This document shows positions 33,976 through 41,492 of a DNA stretch of 64,000 nucleotides, piece by piece. The DNA lies in the NCBI RefSeq assembly GCF_001896135.2, contig NZ_MPOH02000019.1, forward strand, positions 665,497-729,496, given 5' to 3'. The first letter of the stretch is position 1. Each line of letters opens with the position of its first letter. The stretch comes from Streptomyces phaeoluteigriseus (lineage in GTDB: Bacteria; Actinomycetota; Actinomycetes; Streptomycetales; Streptomycetaceae). The notes beneath the pieces are model-generated. The model was given only the letters and a program-made list of their open reading frames with translations, had not been told where the DNA came from and searched no databases. The position numbers and the translations under genes were made by a program.

Positions 33976-35186
33976 GCGACGGTCTCCTTGTCCTGAGCGG
34001 CGGCGTTCCCGTCCTGAGCGGCCGAGTTCTTGTCCTGAGCGGCCGTGTCCTTGTCCTGAGCGGCCGTGTTCTTGTCGTGGGCCGCGTTCTTCGCGGCGGC
34101 CTCCCGCACGGCCGCTTCCTTGCGGGCCAGCAGCGACCGGTGGGTCGGCGCGTCCGGCACGTCGGCCGGGCGGCCCTTGGCGAACTCCGCGCGCAGCACC
34201 GGTACGACCTCCTCGCCGAGCATGTCGAGCTGCTCCAGGACGGTCTTCAGCGGCAGTCCGGCGTGGTCCATCAGGAACAGCTGGCGCTGGTAGTCACCGG
34301 CGTACTCGCGGAACGACAGCGTCTTCTCGATCACCTGCTGCGGGGAGCCGACGGTCAACGGGGTCTGGTCGGTGAAGTCCTCCAGGGAGGGCCCGTGCCC
34401 GTAGACCGGCGCGTTGTCGAAGTACGGCCGGAACTCGCGCACCGCGTCCTGCGAGTTCCTCCGCATGAACACCTGCCCGCCGAGGCCGACGATCGCCTGC
34501 TCCGGCGTGCCGTGCCCGTAGTGGGCGTAGCGGGCCCGGTACAGCTCGACCATCTGCCTGGTGTGGTCGGCCGGCCAGAAGATGTTGTTGTGGAAGAAGC
34601 CGTCGCCGTAGAACGCGGCCTGCTCGGCGATCTCCGGGGAGCGGATCGAGCCGTGCCAGACGAACGGCGCGACGCCGTCCAGCGGCCGGGGCGTCGAGGT
34701 GAAGCCCTGGAGCGGGGTGCGGAACTTGCCCTCCCAGTTCACGACGTCCTCGCGCCACAGCCGGTGCACCAGGTTGTAGTTCTCGATGGCGAGGTTGATG
34801 CCCTCGCGGATGTCCTTGCCGAACCAGGGGTAGACCGGTCCGGTGTTGCCGCGGCCCATCATCAGGTCGACGCGCCCGTCGGCCAGGTGCTGGAGCATCG
34901 CGAAGTCCTCGGCGATCTTCACCGGGTCGTTCGTGGTGATCAGCGTGGTCGAGGTGGACAGGATCAGCTTCTCGGTCCGCGCGGCGACGTAGCCGAGCAT
35001 CGTCGTCGGGGACGACGGCACGAACGGCGGGTTGTGGTGCTCACCCGTGGCGAAGACGTCCAGGCCGACCTCCTCGGCCTTCAGCGCGATGGCGACCATG
35101 GCCTTGATCCGCTCGCGCTCGGTCGGCGTACGCCCCGTGGTGGGGTCCGGCGTCACATCGCCGACCGTGAAGATCCCGAACTGCAT
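33972..35186 (-). CDS. FMN-dependent luciferase-like monooxygenase (CE1758 family)
   Basis: A 404-residue LLM-class flavin monooxygenase with a TIM-barrel fold. It starts MQFGIFTVGDVTPDP. DVFATGEHHNPPFVPSSPTT and GRVDLMMGRGNTGPVYPWFG are hallmarks of the luciferase family, and QLFLMDHAGLPLKTVLEQLD is the C-terminal barrel part. Beyond about residue 365 the protein ends in a five-fold degenerate 7-residue repeat (DKDTAAQ, DKNSAAQ and so on), not expected for the family. It uses FMNH2 from the overlapping reductase. Substrate unknown. Confidence 0.9.
   Translation of the reverse strand: MQFGIFTVGDVTPDPTTGRTPTERERIKAMVAIALKAEEVGLDVFATGEHHNPPFVPSSPTTMLGYVAARTEKLILSTSTTLITTNDPVKIAEDFAMLQHLADGRVDLMMGRGNTGPVYPWFGKDIREGINLAIENYNLVHRLWREDVVNWEGKFRTPLQGFTSTPRPLDGVAPFVWHGSIRSPEIAEQAAFYGDGFFHNNIFWPADHTRQMVELYRARYAHYGHGTPEQAIVGLGGQVFMRRNSQDAVREFRPYFDNAPVYGHGPSLEDFTDQTPLTVGSPQQVIEKTLSFREYAGDYQRQLFLMDHAGLPLKTVLEQLDMLGEEVVPVLRAEFAKGRPADVPDAPTHRSLLARKEAAVREAAAKNAAHDKNTAAQDKDTAAQDKNSAAQDGNAAAQDKETVA
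33988..34089. repeat. 21-nt tandem repeat coding the monooxygenase tail
   Basis: TTGTCCTGAGCGGCCGTGTCC and near copies are repeated about five times on the plus strand, coding 7-residue DKxTAAQ units at the C-terminus of the leftward monooxygenase. In-frame units mean copy number can change without breaking the gene. Confidence 0.8.
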
Positions 35187-35305
35187 GGTCGCTCAACCTC
35201 CAAAGTTGTTGACCGTTCAACCATACCGTCCCAACAGTGCCCCTGCCCGCCGTATTCCACCGGACCCCGGACCCGGACCACAGCGGCGATGTCAGTGGCC
35301 CGCCC

Positions 35306-35311
35306 TACGAT
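35306..35311 (+). promoter_or_regulatory. possible -10 box of a leaderless araC transcript
   Basis: TACGAT stands exactly 6 bases before the ATG of the AraC gene, the spacing expected when transcription begins at the start codon. No Shine-Dalgarno is present. The -35 region is not obvious. Confidence 0.4.
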
Positions 35312-35317
35312 CCCGGC

Positions 35318-36103
35318 ATGGCCGCCCCACGCCGCGACACCCGAGGCATCGTCGACGCCGCCGAGCTGCTCGCGCGCGTCCGCTTCCGGCGCCGCGAACC
35401 GGCCCCACCCCTGCGCCCCTACCTGGAGCACTACTGGCTGATCGACTGGGACCTGGACCGGCCGTACAACTCCCACGTCGTGCCGCACCCCTCGGTCAAC
35501 CTCGTCTTCCAGCAGTTCGAGGACCAGGACCCCTTCGCCGAGATCTCCGGCATCGGCCTCGGCCTCTTCACCCAGACACTGACCGGCCGGGGCCGCGTCT
35601 GCGGAGTGCAGTTCCGCCCCGGCGGCTTCCGCCCGTTCGCACCCGGCCACCCCGTCTCCGAGTGGACCGGTCGCCGCGTCCGCCTCCCCGGCACCGACCC
35701 GGCACCGGTCCTCTCCCCCACCGACGAGAACGCCCGCGTCGCCGCCCTCGACGCCCACCTCCTCGCCCTCGGCCCCCGCCCCGACCCCCAGGCCGACCAG
35801 GCGATGGTCCTCACCGACCGCATCCGCACCGACCGCACGATCCGCCGCGTCGCGGACCTCGCGAGAACGGAAGCGGTATCGGTACGCCACCTGCAACGCC
35901 TCTTCGCCGCCTACGTGGGCGTCGGCCCGAAATGGGTCATCCTCCGCTACCGCATCCACGAGGCCCTGGAACGAGCCGAGACCTCCACCGCCCTCGACTG
36001 GTCCGCCCTGGCCGCGGACCTGGGCTACGCGGACCAGGCCCACCTCGTCCGCGACTTCAAGGCGACAGTGGGCGTACCACCGACGGCGTACGCGTCCCGC
36101 TAG
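35318..36103 (+). CDS. AraC-family transcriptional regulator
   Basis: A 261-residue regulator. The N-terminal DUF6597-like ligand domain contains LRPYLEHYWLIDWDLDRPYN, HVVPHPSVNLVFQQ and VCGVQFRPGGFRPF. The C-terminal HTH_18 has EAVSVRHLQRLFAAYVGVGP, KWVILRYRIHEALE, and LAADLGYADQAHLVRDFKAT, a complete double helix-turn-helix. It lies divergent from the luciferase-like/FMN reductase operon with 131 bp between starts, so it may control that pair. ATG at 35318. Confidence 0.88.
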   Translation: MAAPRRDTRGIVDAAELLARVRFRRREPAPPLRPYLEHYWLIDWDLDRPYNSHVVPHPSVNLVFQQFEDQDPFAEISGIGLGLFTQTLTGRGRVCGVQFRPGGFRPFAPGHPVSEWTGRRVRLPGTDPAPVLSPTDENARVAALDAHLLALGPRPDPQADQAMVLTDRIRTDRTIRRVADLARTEAVSVRHLQRLFAAYVGVGPKWVILRYRIHEALERAETSTALDWSALAADLGYADQAHLVRDFKATVGVPPTAYASR

Positions 36104-36246
36104 AGCACGCCGAACGGCGGCATCCCCCTTGGAAACGCGCCGAACGACGCGGCGAGCGCATCCCCTGCCCAGCAACGCGGCGGACCGCGCGACCAGCCAC
36201 GACCGGCCCGCACCCGCGGACGGCGACCGGCCGCCCCGAGCCCGCC

Positions 36247-36981
36247 CTACGAGCCCAGCGGCAGCGCGTCCGTGTAGCCGTTCACCGGCCGCTCGATCCG
36301 CCCGACCGTACGGCCGTCCAGCGCGACCGCCGCCGACGACGTACCCAGCGTGCCCTGCGCGTGCCAGGTCCCCGTCACCGTCACCCACGTGTCGGCCTTC
36401 GGCGCGTCCACGCCGTACACCCGCACCTTCACGGACTGCGCGTCCGCCGCACAGCACGACAGCATGATCCGCGTCAGATACCAGCCCCCGCCCCCGTCCG
36501 CGGGCGTGACGAACCCGGTCATCCGCACCGTGCGCCCCTCGATGGACCGCGCCTCGTCCTGCTGCACCCGCTGCGTGAAGTCGGTCAGCGTGATCGGCAG
36601 CGGCGAGGTCGCCGGCAGCGGGTCGAAGCCGTCCTCGTCGACGACCGCGACCGCCTTCGGCGCCTCACGGGACGCCGTGTACGCGCCGAGCGCCGGCGGG
36701 GCGTAGAACAACAGGCTCAGCGCGGGCAGGAACAGCAGCCAGGCGACCCGCGGCACACCCGCATGACCGTGACCGTCACCGTCCTCCTGCGGCCGCCCCG
36801 CCGACCGCCACGCCGACCACGCCTCCGCCGCCCCCAGCAGGATCAGCAGCACACCCGAAGCGATCAGCAGCGGCCGCATCCCCTCCTTCACGTACCTCAG
36901 GTAGGCCTCCGTGAACAGCGAGGTCCGCAACAACCCGAGACCGCTCAGCACCAGCAGCCCCACCTGCACGAACCGCCTCAC
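36247..36981 (-). CDS. TIGR03943 family (YcgQ-like) membrane protein
   Basis: A 244-residue protein with N-terminal helices (VGLLVLSGLGLLRTSLF; PLLIASGVLLILLGAAEAW; VAWLLFLPALSLLFYAPPAL) and a large extracytoplasmic domain containing RIMLSCCAADAQSVKVRVYG, a paired Cys site typical of the family. GTG at 36981 overlaps the permease stop as GTGA. The two-protein unit matches the YcgR/YcgQ pair of other bacteria. A role in metal or small-molecule export has been proposed for such pairs but is not settled. Confidence 0.85.
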   Translation of the reverse strand: MRRFVQVGLLVLSGLGLLRTSLFTEAYLRYVKEGMRPLLIASGVLLILLGAAEAWSAWRSAGRPQEDGDGHGHAGVPRVAWLLFLPALSLLFYAPPALGAYTASREAPKAVAVVDEDGFDPLPATSPLPITLTDFTQRVQQDEARSIEGRTVRMTGFVTPADGGGGWYLTRIMLSCCAADAQSVKVRVYGVDAPKADTWVTVTGTWHAQGTLGTSSAAVALDGRTVGRIERPVNGYTDALPLGS

Positions 36982-38051
36982 AGCAGCACCCCTCCCACGA
37001 TCACGCTGCACGCCACCGCGACGACCGCCGTGGCGCTGGAGAACCGGACCGCGAAGGCCCGCCCGAACGTCCCCGCCTGGAGGGCGATCAGCTTCAGGTC
37101 GACCATCGGACCCACCACCATGAACGTCAGGCGGGCCGTCGGCGAGAACCCGGTCAGCGAGGCCGCCACGAACGCGTCCGCCTCCGAACACACCGCCAGC
37201 ACGATCGCCAGCACCGCCAGGAACAGCACGGACAGCCACACCGAGTCCGCGAACGTGTCCACCACCGAACGCGGCACCGCCACATTGAAGGTCGCCGCCG
37301 CCATCGCCCCCACCACCAGGAAACCGCCCGCATGCAGGAAGTCGTGCTGGAAACCGCGCCGGAACTCCGTCCAGCGGCTCTGCCCCGGCCGGTGCCCGGT
37401 GTGCCGTGCCGCCGGCTTCAGCCACTCCTCGCGCCCCCGCCACAGCCACAGCCAGCCCATCACCGCCGCCGTGACCAACGAGGCCACCAGCCGGGCCAGC
37501 ACCATCTCCGGACTGCCGGGGAACGCGATCGCCGTCGCGGTCAGCACCACCGGGTTCACGGCAGGCGCCGACAGCAGGAACGCGAACGCCGCCGCCGGAG
37601 GGACCCCCCGCCCGATCAGACTGTTCGCCACCGGCACCGACGCACACTCACAGCCCGGCAGCACGACCCCCGCCGCCCCGGCCACCGGCACCGCGAACGC
37701 GGCCCGCTTCGGCAGCAGCCGGTTGAACACACTCGCCGGCACGAACGCGTTGATCGCCCCCGACAGCGCCGTACCCAGCAACAGGAACGGCAGCGCCTGC
37801 ACCGTCACCGCCAGACACACCGTCCGCCACGCCTGCACCGCCGGCTCGTCCAGCGACCGCCCGACCAGCACCAGCACCGCGCCCGGCAGCACCGCCGCAC
37901 CGACCAGCAGCAACGGCCAGCTCCGAGGCAGCGCACGCCGGGCGCCGGCCTCCGGCGTCTCCCCGGCTGTCCCGTCCGTATCGGCCCTGTCGGTCCCATG
38001 GGCCCCATCGGCCGCATGCGTGCCCGTATGGGTGTGCTCCACCGCCCGCAT
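36978..38051 (-). CDS. DUF318/UPF0718 family permease (YcgR-like)
   Basis: A 357-residue permease with about eight membrane helices. The conserved motifs are VVLPGCECASVPVANSLI, PAAAFAFLLSAPAVNPVVL and AVCSEADAFVAASLTGFSP. The paired Cys in GCEC and the Cys in VCSEADAF are family features that could handle a metal or thiol ligand. The first 40 residues are His/Asp/Gly-rich (HTHTGTHAADGAHGTDRAD), a plausible metal-binding tail. It is 2 bases downstream of the marR stop and overlaps the TIGR03943 gene, so the three form one operon. Confidence 0.87.
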   Translation of the reverse strand: MRAVEHTHTGTHAADGAHGTDRADTDGTAGETPEAGARRALPRSWPLLLVGAAVLPGAVLVLVGRSLDEPAVQAWRTVCLAVTVQALPFLLLGTALSGAINAFVPASVFNRLLPKRAAFAVPVAGAAGVVLPGCECASVPVANSLIGRGVPPAAAFAFLLSAPAVNPVVLTATAIAFPGSPEMVLARLVASLVTAAVMGWLWLWRGREEWLKPAARHTGHRPGQSRWTEFRRGFQHDFLHAGGFLVVGAMAAATFNVAVPRSVVDTFADSVWLSVLFLAVLAIVLAVCSEADAFVAASLTGFSPTARLTFMVVGPMVDLKLIALQAGTFGRAFAVRFSSATAVVAVACSVIVGGVLL

Positions 38052-38053
38052 GC

Positions 38054-38527
38054 CTAGACCAGCCCTCCCCGCAGCCGTACGACCTGTTCCCCGCTGAACT
38101 CCACCGTCCGCGTCATGTGCCGCACGATCACGGCCAGTTCGGCGTCGTCCAGATCCTCGAACAGCGGACTCCAGTCGCCCCCCAGCCGCTCCCAGGTCCG
38201 CCCGAACTCGGCGATCCGCTCCGGCACCGTAGCCACCAGCACCCGCCGCCGGTCGGCCGCGTCCCGCTCCCGCACGACGTACCCCGCCTTCTCCAGCCGG
38301 TCCACCAGCCGCGTCGCCGACCCCGTCGTCAGCCCCGTCAGCTCGGCCACCCGGCCCGCCGTCACCGGCTCCCGCTCCAGCGAGAGCAGGTTCAGACACT
38401 GCAGGTCGGTGGGGTGCAGTCCCAGCCGGTCGGCGACAGCCTGATTGAACAACGCGAACGCCGCGACGTACCGACGGGAGACGACCGACAGCTCGCCGAG
38501 CAACCGCGACCGCACGTTCCCGGACAT
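38054..38527 (-). CDS. MarR-family transcriptional regulator
   Basis: A 157-residue winged-helix regulator: LGLHPTDLQCLNLLSLE, ELTGLTTGSATRLVDRLEKA (recognition helix) and the wing VVRERDAADRRRVLVATV. It leads an operon with the permease and TIGR03943 genes and probably represses them. ATG at 38527 follows AAGGGG. The divergent region to the YnfA gene contains four 20-bp direct repeats that might be its operator or unrelated. Confidence 0.9.
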   Translation of the reverse strand: MSGNVRSRLLGELSVVSRRYVAAFALFNQAVADRLGLHPTDLQCLNLLSLEREPVTAGRVAELTGLTTGSATRLVDRLEKAGYVVRERDAADRRRVLVATVPERIAEFGRTWERLGGDWSPLFEDLDDAELAVIVRHMTRTVEFSGEQVVRLRGGLV

Positions 38528-38600
38528 CGCCCGCACACCCCTTCGTAGCGCCGTCCGCGCATCGTACGACGTCACCGAACGCGGCCGACGGACCGCGCGA

Positions 38601-38680
38601 CCACCCGGCACGGGGCGACACCACCCGGCACAGGGCGACACCACCCGGCACGGGGCGACACCACCCGGCACGGGGCGACC
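38601..38680. repeat. 20-bp direct repeat, four tandem copies
   Basis: CCACCCGGCACGGGGCGACA occurs at 38601, 38621, 38641 and 38661. The second copy has one change (CAGGG) and the last ends in C. The array fills most of the 177-bp space between the divergent marR and ynfA-like genes. No spacers, so not a CRISPR. Confidence 0.9.
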
Positions 38681-38704
38681 GGGATCCCGTGCCAAGCTGC
38701 TGCC

Positions 38705-39040
38705 ATGCTCGTCCTGCGGTCCGCCGCCCTCTTCGCCGTCGCCGCCCTCTTCGAGATCGGCGGCGCCTGGCTCGTCTGGCAAGGCGTCCGGGAACACCGC
38801 GGATGGCTGTGGATCGGCGCCGGCGTCATGGCCCTCGGCGCCTACGGCTTCGTCGCCACCCTCCAGCCCGACGCCGACTTCGGCCGCATCCTCGCCGCGT
38901 ACGGCGGTGTCTTCGTCGCCGGTTCACTGGCCTGGGGCATGGTCGCCGACGGCTTCCGCCCCGACCGCTGGGACATCACCGGCGCCCTGATCTGCCTCGC
39001 CGGCATGGCCGTGATCATGTGGGCACCACGCGGACACTGA
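38705..39040 (+). CDS. YnfA/UPF0060 family membrane protein
   Basis: A 111-residue protein with four transmembrane helices. SAALFAVAALFEIGGAWLVW is the UPF0060 opening signature; LWIGAGVMALGAYGFVATL and AAYGGVFVAGSLAWGMVADG follow, and it ends ICLAGMAVIMWAPRGH. The family resembles small multidrug-resistance transporters in topology, but its substrate is unknown. ATG at 38705 with no clear ribosome site. Confidence 0.9.
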   Translation: MLVLRSAALFAVAALFEIGGAWLVWQGVREHRGWLWIGAGVMALGAYGFVATLQPDADFGRILAAYGGVFVAGSLAWGMVADGFRPDRWDITGALICLAGMAVIMWAPRGH

Positions 39041-39073
39041 AACACGCGGACACTGAAAGCGGACGGCCCCCGC

Positions 39074-39508
39074 TCAGGACGTCTCGTCGGACAGCAGCCC
39101 CAACTGCCCCAGGAAGTCCATCTGGTCGAAGTACAGCCGGTAGCTGACGATCCGCCCGTCCTCCACCGTCGCGATGTCCACGCCCCGGATCCTGAACTCC
39201 CTTCCCGTCGCGGGCAGCGTCTCCCCGTCGGGCAGCCGGAGCGGCCCGGTGTTGCGCCCGCTGTACCAGCCCTCGTCGATCGCCGTGTCGCCCACCTCCC
39301 ACGCGGCCAGCGACTCGAACGTGGCCTCGGGCAGCGCGTCCGTCATCTGCCGCCAGTACTCGACGATGTCGTCCCGCCCGCGGACCTCCCCCGCGTCGGG
39401 CGTCACCGCCACGGCATCCGCCGCGTACAGCTCGCCGATCGCCTCGAGATCCCGCCGCGTGGTCAGCGCCTCGGTGAGCCGGTCCATGACCTCACGTGCC
39501 TGCCCCAT
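39074..39508 (-). CDS. SnoaL-like / NTF2-fold protein
   Basis: A 144-residue cone-fold protein. It begins MGQAREVMDRLTEALTTRRD, with LEAIGELYAADAVAVTPDAG, the ester-cyclase-like GRDDIVEYWRQMTDALPEAT, and VDIATVEDGRIVSYRLYFDQ. Such proteins include polyketide cyclases and ketosteroid isomerase relatives, and no catalytic residue can be fixed here. The ATG at 39508 is preceded by GGAGGTGG. Divergent from the SDR gene by about 207 bp. Confidence 0.85.
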   Translation of the reverse strand: MGQAREVMDRLTEALTTRRDLEAIGELYAADAVAVTPDAGEVRGRDDIVEYWRQMTDALPEATFESLAAWEVGDTAIDEGWYSGRNTGPLRLPDGETLPATGREFRIRGVDIATVEDGRIVSYRLYFDQMDFLGQLGLLSDETS

Positions 39509-39715
39509 CGGTCCACCTCCAGAACAGAGGATCACCCACCTCAAGTTTCCCACCGTGGCAGCGATCGGGCTCGCGGGAGGGCGGGATGACGGGCCCGTCC
39601 GGAGACCGAGATCACGGGCCGTCCGCGGACCGGACCCGCCTATCCTGGCCCGGCAGGCTTTCGACCTTCCGCACCTTCGCGGGGTCCCCGCCCGAGGAAC
39701 CGAGGAGCAGCCCCC

Positions 39716-40492
39716 ATGGCCACCGCCGCCCCGTCCGCCGCATCCCGCATCGCCGTCGTCACGGGTGCGAGCAGCGGCATCGGCGCCGCCACCGCCCGGC
39801 AGCTCGCCGCGGCCGGCTACCGCGTCGTCCTCACCGCCCGCCGCAAGGACCGCATCGAGGCACTGGCCGAGGAGATCACCGCCACGGGCGGCTCCGCGAC
39901 GGCGTATCCGCTCGACGTCACCGACCGGACGGCCGTCGACGAGTTCGCGACCGCGTTCCGCACCATCGGCGTCCTCGTGAACAACGCGGGCGGAGCACTC
40001 GGCGCCGACCCGGTCGCCACCGGCGATCCCGCCGACTGGCGCACCATGTACGAGACGAACGTCATCGGCACCCTCAACCTCACCCAGGCCCTCCTCCCCA
40101 AGCTGATCGCGAGCGGCGACGGCACGGTCGTCGTCGTCTCCTCCACCGCGGGCCACGGCACGTACGAGGGCGGCGGAGGCTACGTCGCCGCCAAGCACGG
40201 CGCCCACGTCCTCGCCGAGACCCTCCGCCTGGAGATCGTCGGACAGCCCGTCCGCGTCATCGAGATCGCCCCCGGCATGGTCAGGACCGAAGAGTTCGCC
40301 CTCACCCGCTTCGGCGGCGACCAGGACCGCGCCGCGAAGGTCTACGAAGGCGTGGCCGAGCCCCTCACCGCCGACGACGTCGCCGAGACGATCACCTGGG
40401 CGGTGACCCGCCCCAGTCACGTCAACGTCGACCTGCTGGTCCTGCGCCCACGCGCCCAGGCCTCCAACACCAAGGTCCACAGGGAACGGTGA
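39716..40492 (+). CDS. short-chain dehydrogenase/reductase (YdfG-like)
   Basis: A 258-residue classical SDR. The NADP-binding loop is VVTGASSGIGAAT with the basic NADP-preferring patch LTARRKDRIEAL. DVTDRTAVDEF is the adenine-contact segment and LVNNAGGALG the structural motif. The catalytic Ser is in VVVSSTAGHG and Tyr-Lys in GYVAAKHGAHV. It resembles serine/3-hydroxy acid dehydrogenases. ATG at 39716 after GAGGAG. Confidence 0.9.
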   Translation: MATAAPSAASRIAVVTGASSGIGAATARQLAAAGYRVVLTARRKDRIEALAEEITATGGSATAYPLDVTDRTAVDEFATAFRTIGVLVNNAGGALGADPVATGDPADWRTMYETNVIGTLNLTQALLPKLIASGDGTVVVVSSTAGHGTYEGGGGYVAAKHGAHVLAETLRLEIVGQPVRVIEIAPGMVRTEEFALTRFGGDQDRAAKVYEGVAEPLTADDVAETITWAVTRPSHVNVDLLVLRPRAQASNTKVHRER

Positions 40493-40570
40493 CGACGCAC
40501 GAAGGCGATGCCGGCATCGCGGCACGTCGGCACGGGAACTGAGCCCACGCCGCCGCAAGTCCTCACCGGC

Positions 40571-41341
40571 ATGGACAGACATCTCCCCTTCGAGACCCTG
40601 CACAACTTCCGCGACCTGGGCGGCTACCGCACCCCGGACGGCCACCACCGCATCCGCCCGGGTCGCCTCTACCGCTCCGACTCCCTGGGCAAGCTGACCC
40701 CGGACACCCCCGACTGGGACCTCTTCCTCTCCCTCGGCATCCGCACCGTCCTCGACCTGCGCCATTCCTGGGAAGCGGACCGCGCCGGCCGCGTCCCGGC
40801 CCACCCCTCCTTCACGTACCGCAACCTCAGCATCGAGCACCGCTTCTACGACCAGGCGGCACAGACACCCGACGTCGAACCCGGCCCCTACCTGGCCGAG
40901 CGGTACATGGAGGTCGCCGAGGACGGCACCGAGGAGATCCGCGAGGCCCTGCGGCTCATCGCCGGGACGGACGCCCCCCTCGTCTTCCACTGCGCCTCCG
41001 GCAAGGACCGCACCGGCCAACTGGCCGCCCTGGTCCTCGGCCTCCTGGGCATCGACGAGGACCTGATCGTCGAGGACTACACCCTCACCGAGCTGGCCAC
41101 CCCGGCCCTTCTCGCGGACTGGCGCACCCGGCACGACGGCGACTCCCCCACCTGGCCGTACTACCTGTACGCCCCCGAGTCGGTGATGCGCCTCTACCTG
41201 ACCGCACTGACCTCCCGCTACGGCTCCCCGCAGGCCTACGTCGAGAAGGCCCTCGGCCTGGACCCGGAGTCGCTCTCCACGACCCTCCGGAACAACCTGC
41301 TGGAGCCCGCGACGCCAGGAAGCGGTCCTCCCCGTGGCTGA
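40571..41341 (+). CDS. tyrosine/serine protein phosphatase (PtpB-like)
   Basis: A 256-residue phosphatase of the Y_phosphatase3 family. NFRDLGGYRTPDGHHRIRPG is the N-terminal signature and VFHCASGKDRTGQLAALV is the CX5R active-site P-loop, with an extra Lys/Asp typical of lipid-capable, triple-specificity relatives of mycobacterial PtpB. It has no signal peptide. It is 78 bases downstream of the SDR stop, so an operon is possible. ATG at 40571. Confidence 0.9.
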   Translation: MDRHLPFETLHNFRDLGGYRTPDGHHRIRPGRLYRSDSLGKLTPDTPDWDLFLSLGIRTVLDLRHSWEADRAGRVPAHPSFTYRNLSIEHRFYDQAAQTPDVEPGPYLAERYMEVAEDGTEEIREALRLIAGTDAPLVFHCASGKDRTGQLAALVLGLLGIDEDLIVEDYTLTELATPALLADWRTRHDGDSPTWPYYLYAPESVMRLYLTALTSRYGSPQAYVEKALGLDPESLSTTLRNNLLEPATPGSGPPRG

Positions 41342-41390
41342 ACGCGAGCCTGTGGCGACGCGGCTCGAGAGCGGCGCCGCGACAGCCCGG

Positions 41391-41446
41391 GAACCCGGGA
41401 ACCCGGGAACCCGGGAATCCGGGAATCCGGGAATCCGGGAATCCGG
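41391..41446. repeat. 8-bp tandem repeat, seven copies of two types
   Basis: Three copies of GAACCCGG are followed directly by four of GAATCCGG, a clean microsatellite with a sharp switch of variant. It lies 50 bases past the phosphatase stop, before the shared terminator, and codes for nothing. Confidence 0.9.
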
Positions 41447-41461
41447 CCGAACGATGGCCGG

Positions 41462-41488
41462 CGAGGCCCCCGGCTCCGGGGGGCCTCG
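41462..41488. terminator. bidirectional terminator between phosphatase and rtcB
   Basis: CGAGGCCCCCGG pairs with CCGGGGGGCCTCG (one bulged G) around a 2-base centre. It lies 4 bases past the stop of leftward rtcB and 120 bases past the rightward phosphatase, so it can serve both. No T-run, as usual in this genome. Confidence 0.75.
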
Positions 41489-41492
41489 TGCG

